The notes: a model not told the origin generated them from the sequence alone. A DNA stretch of 64,000 bases from Nocardioides jishulii (GCF_006007965.1 NZ_CP040748.1:1612001-1676000); one strand, 5' to 3'; positions 1 through 8,080 are shown, counted from the stretch's first letter. Numbers and translations are program-made.

Positions 1-1
1 G

Positions 2-181
2 CAGGTGATCGGCGTGCCTGACGAGCGCTACGGCGAAGAGCTCTGTGCCTGGATCCAGATGCGGGAGGGAGCCGAACCGCTCGACGCCTCGACGCCTCGA
101 CGTTGCGCGAATTCTGCACCGGCCGGCTGGCGCACTACAAGATCCCGCGCTACGTCGAGGTCGTGGACGAGTTCCCGATGA
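2..181 (+). pseudogene. Acyl-CoA synthetase (AMP-binding family), C-terminal remnant, frameshifted
   Basis: This is the 3' end of a fatty-acyl-CoA synthetase gene cut by the window edge. The visible reading frame gives [18 protein letters not shown], typical of the C-terminal domain of ANL ligases. At 83-98 the 8-mer GACGCCTC is present twice in tandem. After it the family C-terminus ([18 protein letters not shown] and the GKVRK motif with the catalytic Lys) continues in another frame, so the present frame stops early at 179-181. Removing one copy joins both parts exactly. Even then no stop occurs until 582, deep in the convergent neighbour, so the natural end also seems lost. Either a decayed gene or an assembly error. 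Confidence 0.75.
83..98 (+). repeat. 8-bp tandem duplication causing a frameshift
   Basis: GACGCCTC occurs at 83-90 and again at 91-98. The duplication adds 8 bases inside a ligase coding region and shifts the frame. Deleting one copy restores an uninterrupted family-like sequence (LDASTLREF). Confidence 0.8.
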
Positions 182-275
182 CCGTCACCGGAAAGGTGCG
201 CAAGGTGGAGATGCGTCGGACCATGGCCAGGAGACTCGGGCTCGTCGGGGGCGGAGGGGGCGGACCACCCCGCGC

Positions 276-1883
276 TCAGCCCTGGGGGAGCAGCATCTCG
301 CCGCCAGCGGTCTCGTCGGTGGCGCGCAGCGCGCCCTTCACGATCTTCCCGCCCGCGTTGCGGGGGAGCTCGGGGAGCACGACGAGGTCCTTGGGAGTCT
401 TGTACGACGCCAGCCTGCCGCGGAGGAAGTCGACGAGGTCGTCGAGCGTGAGGTCGTGGCCGGGGAGGGTGGACACGACCGCCACCGGCACCTGGCCCCA
501 GCGCTCGTCGGAGCGTCCGATGACCGCGACCTCGCGGACGGCAGGGTGGCCGGCGATGACATTCTCGACCTCGGCGCAGTAGATGTTCTCGCCGCCCGAG
601 ATGATCATGTCCTTCATCCGGTCGACGACTCAGACGAATCCCTCCTCGTCCTGCTTGACCAGGTCGCCGGAGTGGAACCATCCTCCCGCGAAGGCCTCGG
701 CCGTGGCGTCAGGCTTGTTCCAGTATCCCTGCGTGACCGTGGGGCCGCGGTAGACGATCTCGCCGACCTCCCCGGTGGCCACGTCGTTCATCAACGGGTC
801 GACCACCCGGTACTGGATCGTGGGGATCGGCTGGCCGACGGAGCCGAGCTTGCGCAGCGAGTCCTCCCCGCGCAGGACGCAGGTGATGGGGGAGGTCTCG
901 GTCTGGCCGAAGACCGCCACGTTGAGGGCGTCGGGGAACTTCTCCGCCATCTCACGCAGGGTGGTGTCGGAGGCTGGGGCTGCTCCCCAGCTGATGATGC
1001 GCAGCTTGAGGTCGCGCTGGTCGATGTCGGGCTGGCTGCAGAGGAGGTCCCACTGCATGGGGACGTTGAAGACGATGGTGGCCCCTTCCGCCTCGTAGGC
1101 GTCCAGCACCTCTGCGGGGTCGAACGCCCCCAGCGGATGGATCACGGTGGGCACGCCGACGACGATGTTGGCCACGACGGAACCGAGGCCGGCGATGTGG
1201 AAGAACGGTGCCGTCAGGAAGCCGACGTCGGTCTCGTCGACCATGCCCATGGCCCGGATGCAGGTGAGGGCCTGGACCTGCATGTTGCGGTGCGACAGCA
1301 TCGCGCCCTTCGGGTGGCCGGTGGTCCCGGAGGTGTACATGATCAGCGCGACGGCCTCCTCACTCACGTCCGGCAGCTCGATGGGAGGTTGGGCGGCGAG
1401 GAACTGCTCGTACGCCACCACGTGCGGTGCCTCCGCGGAGAGGTCGGCCTCGCCGATGACGACCACCGTGCCGATCGAGGCCGAGGCCGGCGCGGCCTTG
1501 AGCAGCGGCAGCAGCATCGCGTCCACGAAGACCGCGCTCGGGGTGCTGTCTCCGAGGATGTGGTCGAGCTCGGGGGGAGCGAGCCGGAAGTTCAGCGGCA
1601 CCGCCATCGCGCCCAGGCTGTTGGCGGCGAAGACCGCCTCGACGAACCACGGGTGGTTCAGGGTGAGCAGGGCGACCCGGTCGCCCTCCGCCACACCGCG
1701 TTCCTGCAGTCCCGCGGCGCCTCGGAGGAAGCGCTCCGCGAGCTGGGCCCACGTGGTGCTCACGCCACGGTGGCGCAGCGCAGGATCGTCGGGCCGCATG
1801 GCTGCGTGCGCCGACGTGTGGGCCATCCAGTGGTTCCGGAAGGTCCAGGCGGGGGCCTGGGCAGGGTCGGCACTCGTCGTCAT
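276..1883 (-). pseudogene. Long-chain acyl-CoA synthetase (AMP-binding), interrupted by an in-frame TGA
   Basis: A full-length class I adenylate-forming acid:CoA ligase is readable in one frame from ATG 1883 to the stop at 276 (535 codons), except for a TGA at 632-630. Upstream is the P-loop-like YTSGTTGHPKGAM motif, GQTE and the conserved GWFHSGDL; downstream [19 protein letters not shown] and GKIVKGALR with the catalytic Lys. The TGA stands where relatives have Trp (GFV-W-VVDRMKD), so a single G-to-A change explains it. The product would lose the C-terminal lid domain and be inactive. It diverges from the TetR gene and has its own promoter at 1962-1990. Likely role before inactivation: activating the acids made by the neighbouring oxygenase and aldehyde dehydrogenase. 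Confidence 0.85.
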
Positions 1884-1961
1884 GGCGTCGCTCCTCGGGG
1901 CTGCGTGCGCTGGCTGGTGTGCTGGTCAGTATGCCGAGGAGGAGGCGGCAGGGGAATCCTT

Positions 1962-1990
1962 TAGTTAATGGAGAATCACATTTTTGTTAA
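1962..1990 (-). promoter_or_regulatory. Promoter of the acyl-CoA synthetase gene
   Basis: On the minus strand TTAACA (1990-1985), a 17-nt spacer and TAACTA (1967-1962) form a sigma70-like promoter in an unusually AT-rich patch between the divergent ligase and TetR genes. Confidence 0.45.
1964..1981 (+). promoter_or_regulatory. Candidate operator, copy 1, of an asymmetric 18-bp element
   Basis: GTTAATGGAGAATCACAT overlaps the -10 box and spacer of the ligase promoter. A second copy with 16/18 identity lies at 4667-4684 on the minus strand over the promoter of the DUF2236 gene. The element is not palindromic. It is the best candidate site for the adjacent double-TetR regulator. Confidence 0.5.
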
Positions 1991-2087
1991 TCATTGTTCA
2001 CCCGAGGGCGTACGCGTCGTGGCCAGCGTCGGACGTGGTTGACTGGGCGGCGCACCGGCGGGAGCAGTCCGGGCGGACGGGGGAGAG

Positions 2088-3275
2088 ATGACGGTCGAAG
2101 AAGTGGCGGTGCGCCGGCGTCCGCGCAACCGTCGCCAGCTCGTGGTGGACGCGGCTGGTCCGGTCTTCAGCGAGCTCGGCTACCACGGTGCCTCGATGGA
2201 GGAGGTGGCCGCCAAGGTCGGCATCACCGCCGCTGCCCTCTACCGGCACTTCCCCAACAAGTACGCCCTCTTCGTCGAGTGCGCGAACCTCATGGTCGAC
2301 CGTCTGGTGAGCGTCATCGACGTCTTCGATGAGGATGCGTTCCTCACGGACCTGCTCCCGGCGTTGGCGCAGATCTCCGTGGAGCACCGTGCCTCGGGCG
2401 GGACCTACCGCTGGGAGGCGCGGTTCCTGGAGCCTGAGGAGCGGCGCGAGCTCAGGGCGAAGTTCACCGTGGTGGTGGACGCCACCGCCGAGGCGCTGGA
2501 GCGGGAGTTCGGCGGGGGACGTACGCGGTTGCGCGCCGCCGCCTCGCTGGGCGCGGTCGGTTCCATCACTGCGCACCGGACGCCCATCGCACGCCAGCGT
2601 GCCGAAGACCTCCTCGTGGCCGCGGGGCTGGGGGTGGCCGCAGTCGATCTCGACGACGTCGCCCCGACGGCGTCGCGGGTTCGCCTCCCGGCGCGCGCCG
2701 CGGCGGTCAGTCGGCGGGCCGAGATCCTGCGCGCAGCGATCCTGCTCTTCGCCCGCTCAGGGTTCCACCACGTCAGCATGGGCCAGATCGCGGCGGCCGT
2801 GGGGGTGGGCTCCTCGGCCATCTACCGCCACTACGCCACCAAGGCCGACATCCTCGCCGCCGCGTGCCTCCAGGCGGCAGGCTCGTTGGAGCAGGCCGTG
2901 GGTCAGGCGCTCCACGGGGTCCACGGCGCGGAGGAGCAGCTCGAGGCGCTCGTTGCGGCCTACGTGGCGTACAGCTTCGAGAACCTCGAGCTCATCAGCG
3001 TGGCCGAGGCCGAGATCATGGGCCTCCCGCCCGAGCTGCGACGTCCGGTGGTCCTGGCCCAACGCGAGCACGTCGAGCTGTGGGAGCAGCGGCTCCGGGC
3101 CGTGCGCCCCGACCTGGATGCGCGCGCCGCGCGCACCCTGGTGCACGCGGGCTTCGGTGTCGTCGTCGAGGCGGGGCGCCAGCTGCGGTGGCGCGACGAG
3201 GGTGACAACCGCGACGTCGTGACGGCCCTGGTGCTGGGCGCGTTGACCAGTGCCGGACCGACGGCCCCGTCCTGA
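2088..3275 (+). CDS. Tandem (two-domain) TetR family regulator
   Basis: A 395-residue protein with two complete TetR N-terminal DNA-binding domains. The first spans about residues 12-60 (GYHGASMEEVAAKVGITAAA, then LYRHFPNKYALF); the second about 208-258 (GFHHVSMGQIAAAVGVGSSA, then IYRHYATKADIL). Each is followed by a helical ligand-binding-like region. Normal TetR proteins are about 200 residues and dimerise, so this chain looks like a covalent pseudo-dimer with two non-identical HTHs. ATG 2088 follows GGGGGAGAG. It is divergent from the broken ligase and near the oxygenase, aldehyde dehydrogenase and acyl-CoA dehydrogenase genes. I infer it represses them through the shared 18-bp element; the effector is unknown. 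Confidence 0.9.
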   Translation: MTVEEVAVRRRPRNRRQLVVDAAGPVFSELGYHGASMEEVAAKVGITAAALYRHFPNKYALFVECANLMVDRLVSVIDVFDEDAFLTDLLPALAQISVEHRASGGTYRWEARFLEPEERRELRAKFTVVVDATAEALEREFGGGRTRLRAAASLGAVGSITAHRTPIARQRAEDLLVAAGLGVAAVDLDDVAPTASRVRLPARAAAVSRRAEILRAAILLFARSGFHHVSMGQIAAAVGVGSSAIYRHYATKADILAAACLQAAGSLEQAVGQALHGVHGAEEQLEALVAAYVAYSFENLELISVAEAEIMGLPPELRRPVVLAQREHVELWEQRLRAVRPDLDARAARTLVHAGFGVVVEAGRQLRWRDEGDNRDVVTALVLGALTSAGPTAPS

Positions 3276-3359
3276 CGTCAGGGCCGTGACCGCGCACGAC
3301 CGTCCCCACCGGGCCGGGCTGCAGTGGGGGTGTGCTCACCGGCCCCGATGGGTGGGCCG

Positions 3360-4571
3360 TCAGTTGCTGGGGCGGTTCATGTCCGGGATGGTGATCGGCG
3401 TGGTCCGCACGTCCTTCCCCTTGTTGAGGAACGCCATGGCGAAGGCCCGGATGAACTGGTCGAGTCCGTAGTAGGCCACCGGCAGGAACGGGATGGTGCC
3501 GCGGCGGAAGGCCATGTAGACCGGCCACGCCGTCCTGATGAGCGCCGCGGCGACGTAGTCACGCTTGAGGCCGAGCCAGTCGCCGATGTCGTCGTTCAAG
3601 AGGTAGCGCGTGAACTCGTTGAGCAGACCGCGGCTGAGGCCGAAGGTCAGCGAGTTCGGCATGTTGAGCAGCTCCTCGGCCAGCTTCTTGCCCTCCGGGG
3701 TGGGGGCCAGAATCGGGGTGAGGACCTGGCGCGACTGCTCCTCGGCGTCCTCCCACGAGGCCGGGATGTACTCGTCGCGTACGCCGAGCTGGCTGAGGGC
3801 GACCTGCCACGAGTGGAGGAACGCGCGGTCGTCGTCCTTGTTCTTCAGGAAGCCCCACTCCTTCAGCTTCATGTGGGCGAAGGTGCCCGTGGAGTGGAAG
3901 GTCACCAGGATGTCGGCCTGGCTGATCGGAATGGTCTCGTCGGCCACGGCGCGCCAGTGCGGCGACTGGGGGAGGAGGTGGCGTACGGCGGCGTGCACCA
4001 GGCGAGTCTTGTTGGCCGTGACGAGGAACTGGCCGCGCGGGGTGAAGCCACCGATCTCCGCCATGTCGTAGCCGAAGGCGAAGGTCTTCGCCGCGCGGTC
4101 CTGCATGTCGGCGCCGCCCTTGGACCAGTACACCGACTTGGCCTCACGGGGGATGACGGTGCTCATGATGCCGCCGCCCACCCCGTAGAGGATGAAGAAG
4201 TGGGTGTCGAGACGCCGGGAGACGTCTGTCGACCTGGCGAGCAGGGCGGGGTCGGCCCAGGTCGGCAGCCTGGTCTTGCGATGCAACCAGTCGCGCAGGT
4301 CTGCGGGGACGTCGGCAGGGAGGGGGTCGTTGTTGTTGACCCAGCTGAGGAGCGCCTTGTTGGTCCGGGCGGTGTCACCCCGGTCGATGAGGTTGGCCAT
4401 GAGCTGGTCGATCTCGTCGTCCCACACCCACCGGGGGTCAGCTCCGGTGCCGGCGCCGGCAATCGATCCCGAGGGGGCCCACGACCAGGCGGCGGTGGTG
4501 GGGGCGAGCGCTCCCGTCAGGCCGAGGGCGGCGCCGAGGGACAACACGTTTCGTCTGGAGACTGTGGTCAT
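3360..4571 (-). CDS. Tat-exported DUF2236 protein, Lcp-like (latex-clearing) oxygenase
   Basis: Encodes 403 residues from ATG 4571. The N-terminus MTTVSRRNVLSLGAALG is a twin-arginine signal (SRRNVLSLG), then Ala-rich hydrophobic residues to about position 32. A GTG at 4661 would add 30 residues before the Tat motif and is less likely. The rest is a His/Arg-rich helical DUF2236 domain, with stretches such as LVHAAVRHLLPQSPHW and DILVTFHSTGTFAHMKLKEW. Family members include Lcp, the extracellular b-type haem dioxygenase that cleaves poly(cis-1,4-isoprene) into oligo-isoprenoid keto-aldehydes; length and Tat signal fit. I could not assign haem ligands without an alignment, so another DUF2236/MpaB-like oxygenase is possible. 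Aldehyde dehydrogenase and ligase neighbours fit downstream oxidation. Confidence 0.7.
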   Translation of the reverse strand: MTTVSRRNVLSLGAALGLTGALAPTTAAWSWAPSGSIAGAGTGADPRWVWDDEIDQLMANLIDRGDTARTNKALLSWVNNNDPLPADVPADLRDWLHRKTRLPTWADPALLARSTDVSRRLDTHFFILYGVGGGIMSTVIPREAKSVYWSKGGADMQDRAAKTFAFGYDMAEIGGFTPRGQFLVTANKTRLVHAAVRHLLPQSPHWRAVADETIPISQADILVTFHSTGTFAHMKLKEWGFLKNKDDDRAFLHSWQVALSQLGVRDEYIPASWEDAEEQSRQVLTPILAPTPEGKKLAEELLNMPNSLTFGLSRGLLNEFTRYLLNDDIGDWLGLKRDYVAAALIRTAWPVYMAFRRGTIPFLPVAYYGLDQFIRAFAMAFLNKGKDVRTTPITIPDMNRPSN

Positions 4572-4666
4572 TTGCTTGTCCGCTTTCAGGTGGCCGGACG
4601 CCTCGGTGGGCTGTTTGACCGCGACGGGGAACTGCGGTTGTGGTCCGCTCCTGGCATCCACGAGTG

Positions 4667-4684
4667 ATGTGATTCCCCGTTAAC
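4667..4684 (-). promoter_or_regulatory. Candidate operator, copy 2, of the 18-bp element
   Basis: On the minus strand GTTAACGGGGAATCACAT, matching the element at 1964-1981 in 16 of 18 positions. It overlaps the -10 box and presumed transcription start of the DUF2236 gene, a position suited to repression. Confidence 0.5.
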
Positions 4685-4711
4685 ATAGCCAGCGGTCATT
4701 CCGCTTGACAA
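4682..4711 (-). promoter_or_regulatory. Promoter of the DUF2236 (Lcp-like) gene with an internal inverted repeat
   Basis: Minus strand TTGTCA (4711-4706), 18-nt spacer and TATGTT (4687-4682). The spacer contains the inverted repeat AGCGG-TCATT-CCGCT (4691-4705), a second possible regulator site. The leader to ATG 4571 would be about 105 nt. Confidence 0.5.
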
Positions 4712-4728
4712 GGGGTGCGGCAGATCAT

Positions 4729-4756
4729 TGACTTGCGCCCTCCCGGGCCCTAGCGT
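4729..4756 (+). promoter_or_regulatory. Possible promoter of the aldehyde dehydrogenase gene
   Basis: TTGACT (4729-4734), 16 nt and TAGCGT (4751-4756) on the plus strand, divergent from the DUF2236 promoter. Weak but well placed. Confidence 0.3.
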
Positions 4757-4810
4757 CCGAAGCTCGACATGGCGCCCGTCACGTCGCTGCCGAGCCCGCA
4801 GGAGCTGGCC

Positions 4811-6460
4811 ATGACCGCTGAGATGACTCCCCCCGCTCCCACCGGCAACGCTGGCCAGCCTGAGGCGGCCCAGGAGCTCTCGCCGCGCGGCGCCTTCGCC
4901 GGCCGTCCCTCGTGGGTGACCGAGGAGCGCCTGTCGCAGTGGTCCGGATGGGTGGTCGCAGGCGACGCCGCGGAGGGCGCCCACCAGATGGCCGCGGCCC
5001 CCTTCACGCTGGAGCCCACCGCGGTGGTGCCCTGCAGCCAGCGGGGCGACGTCGAGTCAGCCGTGCAACGCGCGCGTTCCGCCCAGCGCTCATGGGCCAC
5101 GACCTCGTACGCCGACCGGGCTCGGGTCCTGCTGGCCTTCCACGACGCCCTGCTCGCCGAGCAGGACGAGGTCCTCGACCTGATCCAGTGGGAGACCGGC
5201 AAGGCCCGCTTCCACGCCTGGCAGGAGGTGGGACAGGTCGTGACGATCGCCCGCCACTACGCCCGCCGCGCCCAGCACTACCTCAAGCCCGCCAAGGTCC
5301 GCGGGATGGTGCCCGGGGCCACGGCCGTCAAGGAGGTGCGGGTGCCCAAGGGCGTCGTGGGCATCATCTCGCCCTGGAACTACCCGCTCTACCTCGGCGC
5401 CGGCGACGTCCTCCCCGCCCTGATGGCGGGCAACGCCGTGGTGTCCAAGGCTGACTCGCAGACGCCCTTCACGCTCCTGTGGGCGCGCGCCCTGATGGCA
5501 CGGGCCGGGCTCCCCGACGACGTGTGGCAGGTCGTGACCGGCTCGGGCGGGGAGACGGGCACGGCGCTGGTCGACACGGTCGACTTCGTCGCCTTCACGG
5601 GCTCGACCGCCACGGGACGCGAGGTCGCCAGCCGAGCCGCGAGGCGTCTGGTGGCCGCGTCCCTGGAGCTGGGGGGCAAGAACCCCCTCATCGTCCGCCG
5701 GGACGCCGACCTTGAGGCAGCGGCCCGGGGCACGGTCACGGCTGCGTTCGCCAACACCGGTCAGATGTGCATCCACGTCGAGCGGGTCTACGTGCACCAG
5801 GACGTCTACGAGGCGTTCCGCGACGAGCTCGTCCGGGCCACCGAGGATCTCCGGCTCGGGAGTGCCTACGACTACGGTGCCGACGTCGGGTCACTGACGT
5901 CGACCGCCCAGCTGGAGGCCGTGCGCGAGCACGTGCAGGACGCCGTCGACCGCGGCGCGCGAGTGCTCACCGGAGGCGGGCCGCGTCCGGATCTCGGCCC
6001 GCTGTTCTTCGCGCCGACGCTCCTCGAGGGGGTGACGCCCCAGATGCGGGTGCACGCCGAGGAGACCTTTGGCCCGGTCCTGTCGCTCTACCCGGTGGTC
6101 GACGACGACGAGGCCGTCGCCCTCGCCAACGAGGGGACCTACGGGCTCTCGTCCTCGGTCTGGTCCAAGGACGTCGCAGCGGCTGAGTCCATCGCCCACC
6201 GCCTGCGGGCCGGGGCGGTCAACATCAACGACGGCGCGGCAGCCGCCGCCGGCAGCATCGAGGCGGGCATGGGCGGCATGGGCGAGAGCGGTCTCGGGCG
6301 CCGCCACGGCGCGGAGGGGATCCGCAAGTACACCGACGCGCAGACCATCGCCCGTCAGCGTTGGTTGCCGCTGGGGCCGCCGAAGGGCAAGCCGGTCGAG
6401 GGGTTCGTGCACATGACCAATGCCCAGCTGGGCCTGATGCGGCGGCTGCGCCTGCGCTGA
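4811..6460 (+). CDS. NAD(P)-dependent aldehyde dehydrogenase (succinic semialdehyde dehydrogenase-like)
   Basis: A 549-residue ALDH superfamily enzyme oxidising an aldehyde to the acid in the cytoplasm. Catalytic Cys320 lies in NTGQMCIHVERV, general base Glu286 in LELGGKNPL, and the cofactor-site Asn190 in PWNYPLYLG. I start at ATG 4811 because AGGAG sits 7 nt upstream; an ATG at 4769 in the same frame has no good ribosome-binding site but lies 12 nt after a TAGCGT box. The roughly 70-residue N-terminal extension is longer than in most ALDHs. It diverges from the Lcp-like oxygenase gene and precedes an acyl-CoA dehydrogenase. Rubber-cleavage products are keto-aldehydes whose first known metabolic step is such an oxidation, so this role is a reasonable inference; the substrate cannot be read from sequence. 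Confidence 0.9.
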   Translation: MTAEMTPPAPTGNAGQPEAAQELSPRGAFAGRPSWVTEERLSQWSGWVVAGDAAEGAHQMAAAPFTLEPTAVVPCSQRGDVESAVQRARSAQRSWATTSYADRARVLLAFHDALLAEQDEVLDLIQWETGKARFHAWQEVGQVVTIARHYARRAQHYLKPAKVRGMVPGATAVKEVRVPKGVVGIISPWNYPLYLGAGDVLPALMAGNAVVSKADSQTPFTLLWARALMARAGLPDDVWQVVTGSGGETGTALVDTVDFVAFTGSTATGREVASRAARRLVAASLELGGKNPLIVRRDADLEAAARGTVTAAFANTGQMCIHVERVYVHQDVYEAFRDELVRATEDLRLGSAYDYGADVGSLTSTAQLEAVREHVQDAVDRGARVLTGGGPRPDLGPLFFAPTLLEGVTPQMRVHAEETFGPVLSLYPVVDDDEAVALANEGTYGLSSSVWSKDVAAAESIAHRLRAGAVNINDGAAAAAGSIEAGMGGMGESGLGRRHGAEGIRKYTDAQTIARQRWLPLGPPKGKPVEGFVHMTNAQLGLMRRLRLR

Positions 6461-6503
6461 GCGACCAGCACGACGGTGATGGACGACGAGGACGGAGACT
6501 CAG

Positions 6504-7667
6504 ATGAGCAGTGGCGTGGTCGCAGGACGGTCGCTCTACGACGAGGACCACGAATACCTGCGCGACACCGTGCGGGCCTTCGTGGCGAAGCACGCCGAAC
6601 CCAACGCGGAGCGGTGGAGCGCCGAGGGCAAGGTGGATCGCTGGCTCTTCACGGAAGCGGCCCGGGCCGGACTGCTCGGCTTCAACATCCCCGAGGAGTA
6701 CGGCGGAGGCGGCATCACCGACTTCCGTTTCAACGCGGTGATCGGCGAGGAGTTCTCCCGCAACCCTGTCTCCGACGGACTGGCGTGCGTAGGGCTCTCG
6801 AGCGACATCGTCATTCCGTACTTCACCGGCCTCACGAACGACGAGCAGAAGGCGCGCTGGCTTCCCGGTATCGCCGCAGGAGAGCTGGTCGTCGCCGTCG
6901 CGATGACCGAGCCCGGTACCGGCAGCGACCTCGCCGGGATCAGCACCTCGGCGATCCGCGAGGGCGACGACTACGTCGTCAACGGGAGCAAGGTCTTCAT
7001 CTCCAACGGGCAGAACGCCGACCTGGTGGTGACGGCGGTGCGTACCGGTGACCACCCGCACCACGGCCTCAGCCTCATCGTGATCGAGGCCGACCGTCCG
7101 GGCTTCACCCACGGACGCAACCTGCAGAAGGTCGGTCTGCACGCCCAGGACACCAGCGAGCTCTTCTTCACCGACGTGCGCGTGCCGGTCGACAACCTGC
7201 TGGGCCAGGAGGGTGAGGGGTTCGCGGGCCTCATGCGCAACCTGCCCCAGGAGCGGATCTCGATCGCCGCCAACTCCGTGGCAGCTGCGGAGGGGGTCCT
7301 CGAGCGCACGCTCGGCTACGTCAAGGACCGGACGGCGTTCGGTGCGCCCATCGGGTCGTTCCAGAACACCCGGTTCGAGCTGGCCGACATGGTGACCGGG
7401 GTGCGGGTGTCACGGGCGTACGTCGACGACCTGCTCGCTCGGCACACCCGCGGCGAGCTGAGCGCTGCCGACGCGGCGGCCGCGAAGTTCTGGTGCACCG
7501 AGCAGTACGTCAACGTCGTCAACCGCTGCGTGCAGCTGCACGGCGGCTACGGCTACATGCTCGAGTACCGGATCGCCCACGACTACCTGGACTCCCGCAT
7601 CTCGACGATCTACGGAGGCACCACCGAGATCATGAAGGAGATCGTGGGGCGCGACCTGGGGTTGTGA
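6504..7667 (+). CDS. Acyl-CoA dehydrogenase
   Basis: A 387-residue FAD flavoprotein that introduces the alpha-beta double bond in beta-oxidation of an acyl-CoA. It shows the family signatures AMTEPGTGSDLAGI, GSKVFISNGQ and, near the C-terminus, HGGYGYMLEYRIAHDYLDSR followed by IYGGTTEIMKEIVGR, where Glu375 is the expected catalytic base. Start ATG 6504 has GGAG about 10 nt upstream. It follows the aldehyde dehydrogenase by 43 bases and probably shares its transcript. Together with the oxygenase, aldehyde dehydrogenase and (now broken) ligases it completes a CoA-dependent chain-shortening path. It converges with the DoxX-like gene, leaving only five bases between them. Confidence 0.93.
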   Translation: MSSGVVAGRSLYDEDHEYLRDTVRAFVAKHAEPNAERWSAEGKVDRWLFTEAARAGLLGFNIPEEYGGGGITDFRFNAVIGEEFSRNPVSDGLACVGLSSDIVIPYFTGLTNDEQKARWLPGIAAGELVVAVAMTEPGTGSDLAGISTSAIREGDDYVVNGSKVFISNGQNADLVVTAVRTGDHPHHGLSLIVIEADRPGFTHGRNLQKVGLHAQDTSELFFTDVRVPVDNLLGQEGEGFAGLMRNLPQERISIAANSVAAAEGVLERTLGYVKDRTAFGAPIGSFQNTRFELADMVTGVRVSRAYVDDLLARHTRGELSAADAAAAKFWCTEQYVNVVNRCVQLHGGYGYMLEYRIAHDYLDSRISTIYGGTTEIMKEIVGRDLGL

Positions 7668-7672
7668 GGCGT

Positions 7673-8080
7673 TCAGGCGTCCTCGGTCTTCTTGCGTCGC
7701 AGCCAACCGCCGGCGAAGAGCGCCCAGAGCACCAGCACCGGCTGGAAGAAGAGGCGCACCAGACGGGCACGATCGGTGTCCAGGCCGAAGGCGTCCGTGC
7801 CCTCCGCGTACTGGGCGATGTTGCCCGGGAAGATGGCCACGAAGAACGCGGCCAGCAGGGCGCTGAAGAGCCGCTTGTGCCTCGGGAGCGCCACCAGGCC
7901 GGCGCCCAGCGCGATCTCGACCACGCCGGAACCGACCACGGTGAGGTCCTCGTCGAGGGGGAACCAGCTCGGCACCTGGGCCTGGAACTCCTCCCGCTGG
8001 GTCGTGAGGTGGAGGACGCCAGCGGTCACCATGATCGACCCGAGGGCGACCCGGGCCACGGTGCGGGGGAGTGAGGTCAT
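7673..8080 (-). CDS. DoxX-like small integral membrane protein
   Basis: A 135-residue protein with four hydrophobic segments, starting TVARVALGSIMVTAGVLHL and including VEIALGAGLVAL, LLAAFFVAIFPGNIAQY and PVLVLWALFAGGWL. The pattern fits the DoxX/SURF4 superfamily, whose members are of poorly known function and often linked to redox or thiol stress. I start at ATG 8080, immediately before the first membrane segment; the longer open frame to 8254 is Pro/Arg-rich and non-membrane. The C-terminus ends in a charged RRKKTEDA tail. It lies alone on the minus strand between the acyl-CoA dehydrogenase and a divergent small DNA-binding-like gene. Confidence 0.75.
   Translation of the reverse strand: MTSLPRTVARVALGSIMVTAGVLHLTTQREEFQAQVPSWFPLDEDLTVVGSGVVEIALGAGLVALPRHKRLFSALLAAFFVAIFPGNIAQYAEGTDAFGLDTDRARLVRLFFQPVLVLWALFAGGWLRRKKTEDA

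Noticed and set aside
45..1964. A 639-codon plus-strand open frame across the ligase region
   Set aside because: Antisense to the acyl-CoA synthetase gene, whose family motifs are clear on the minus strand; no homology recognised.
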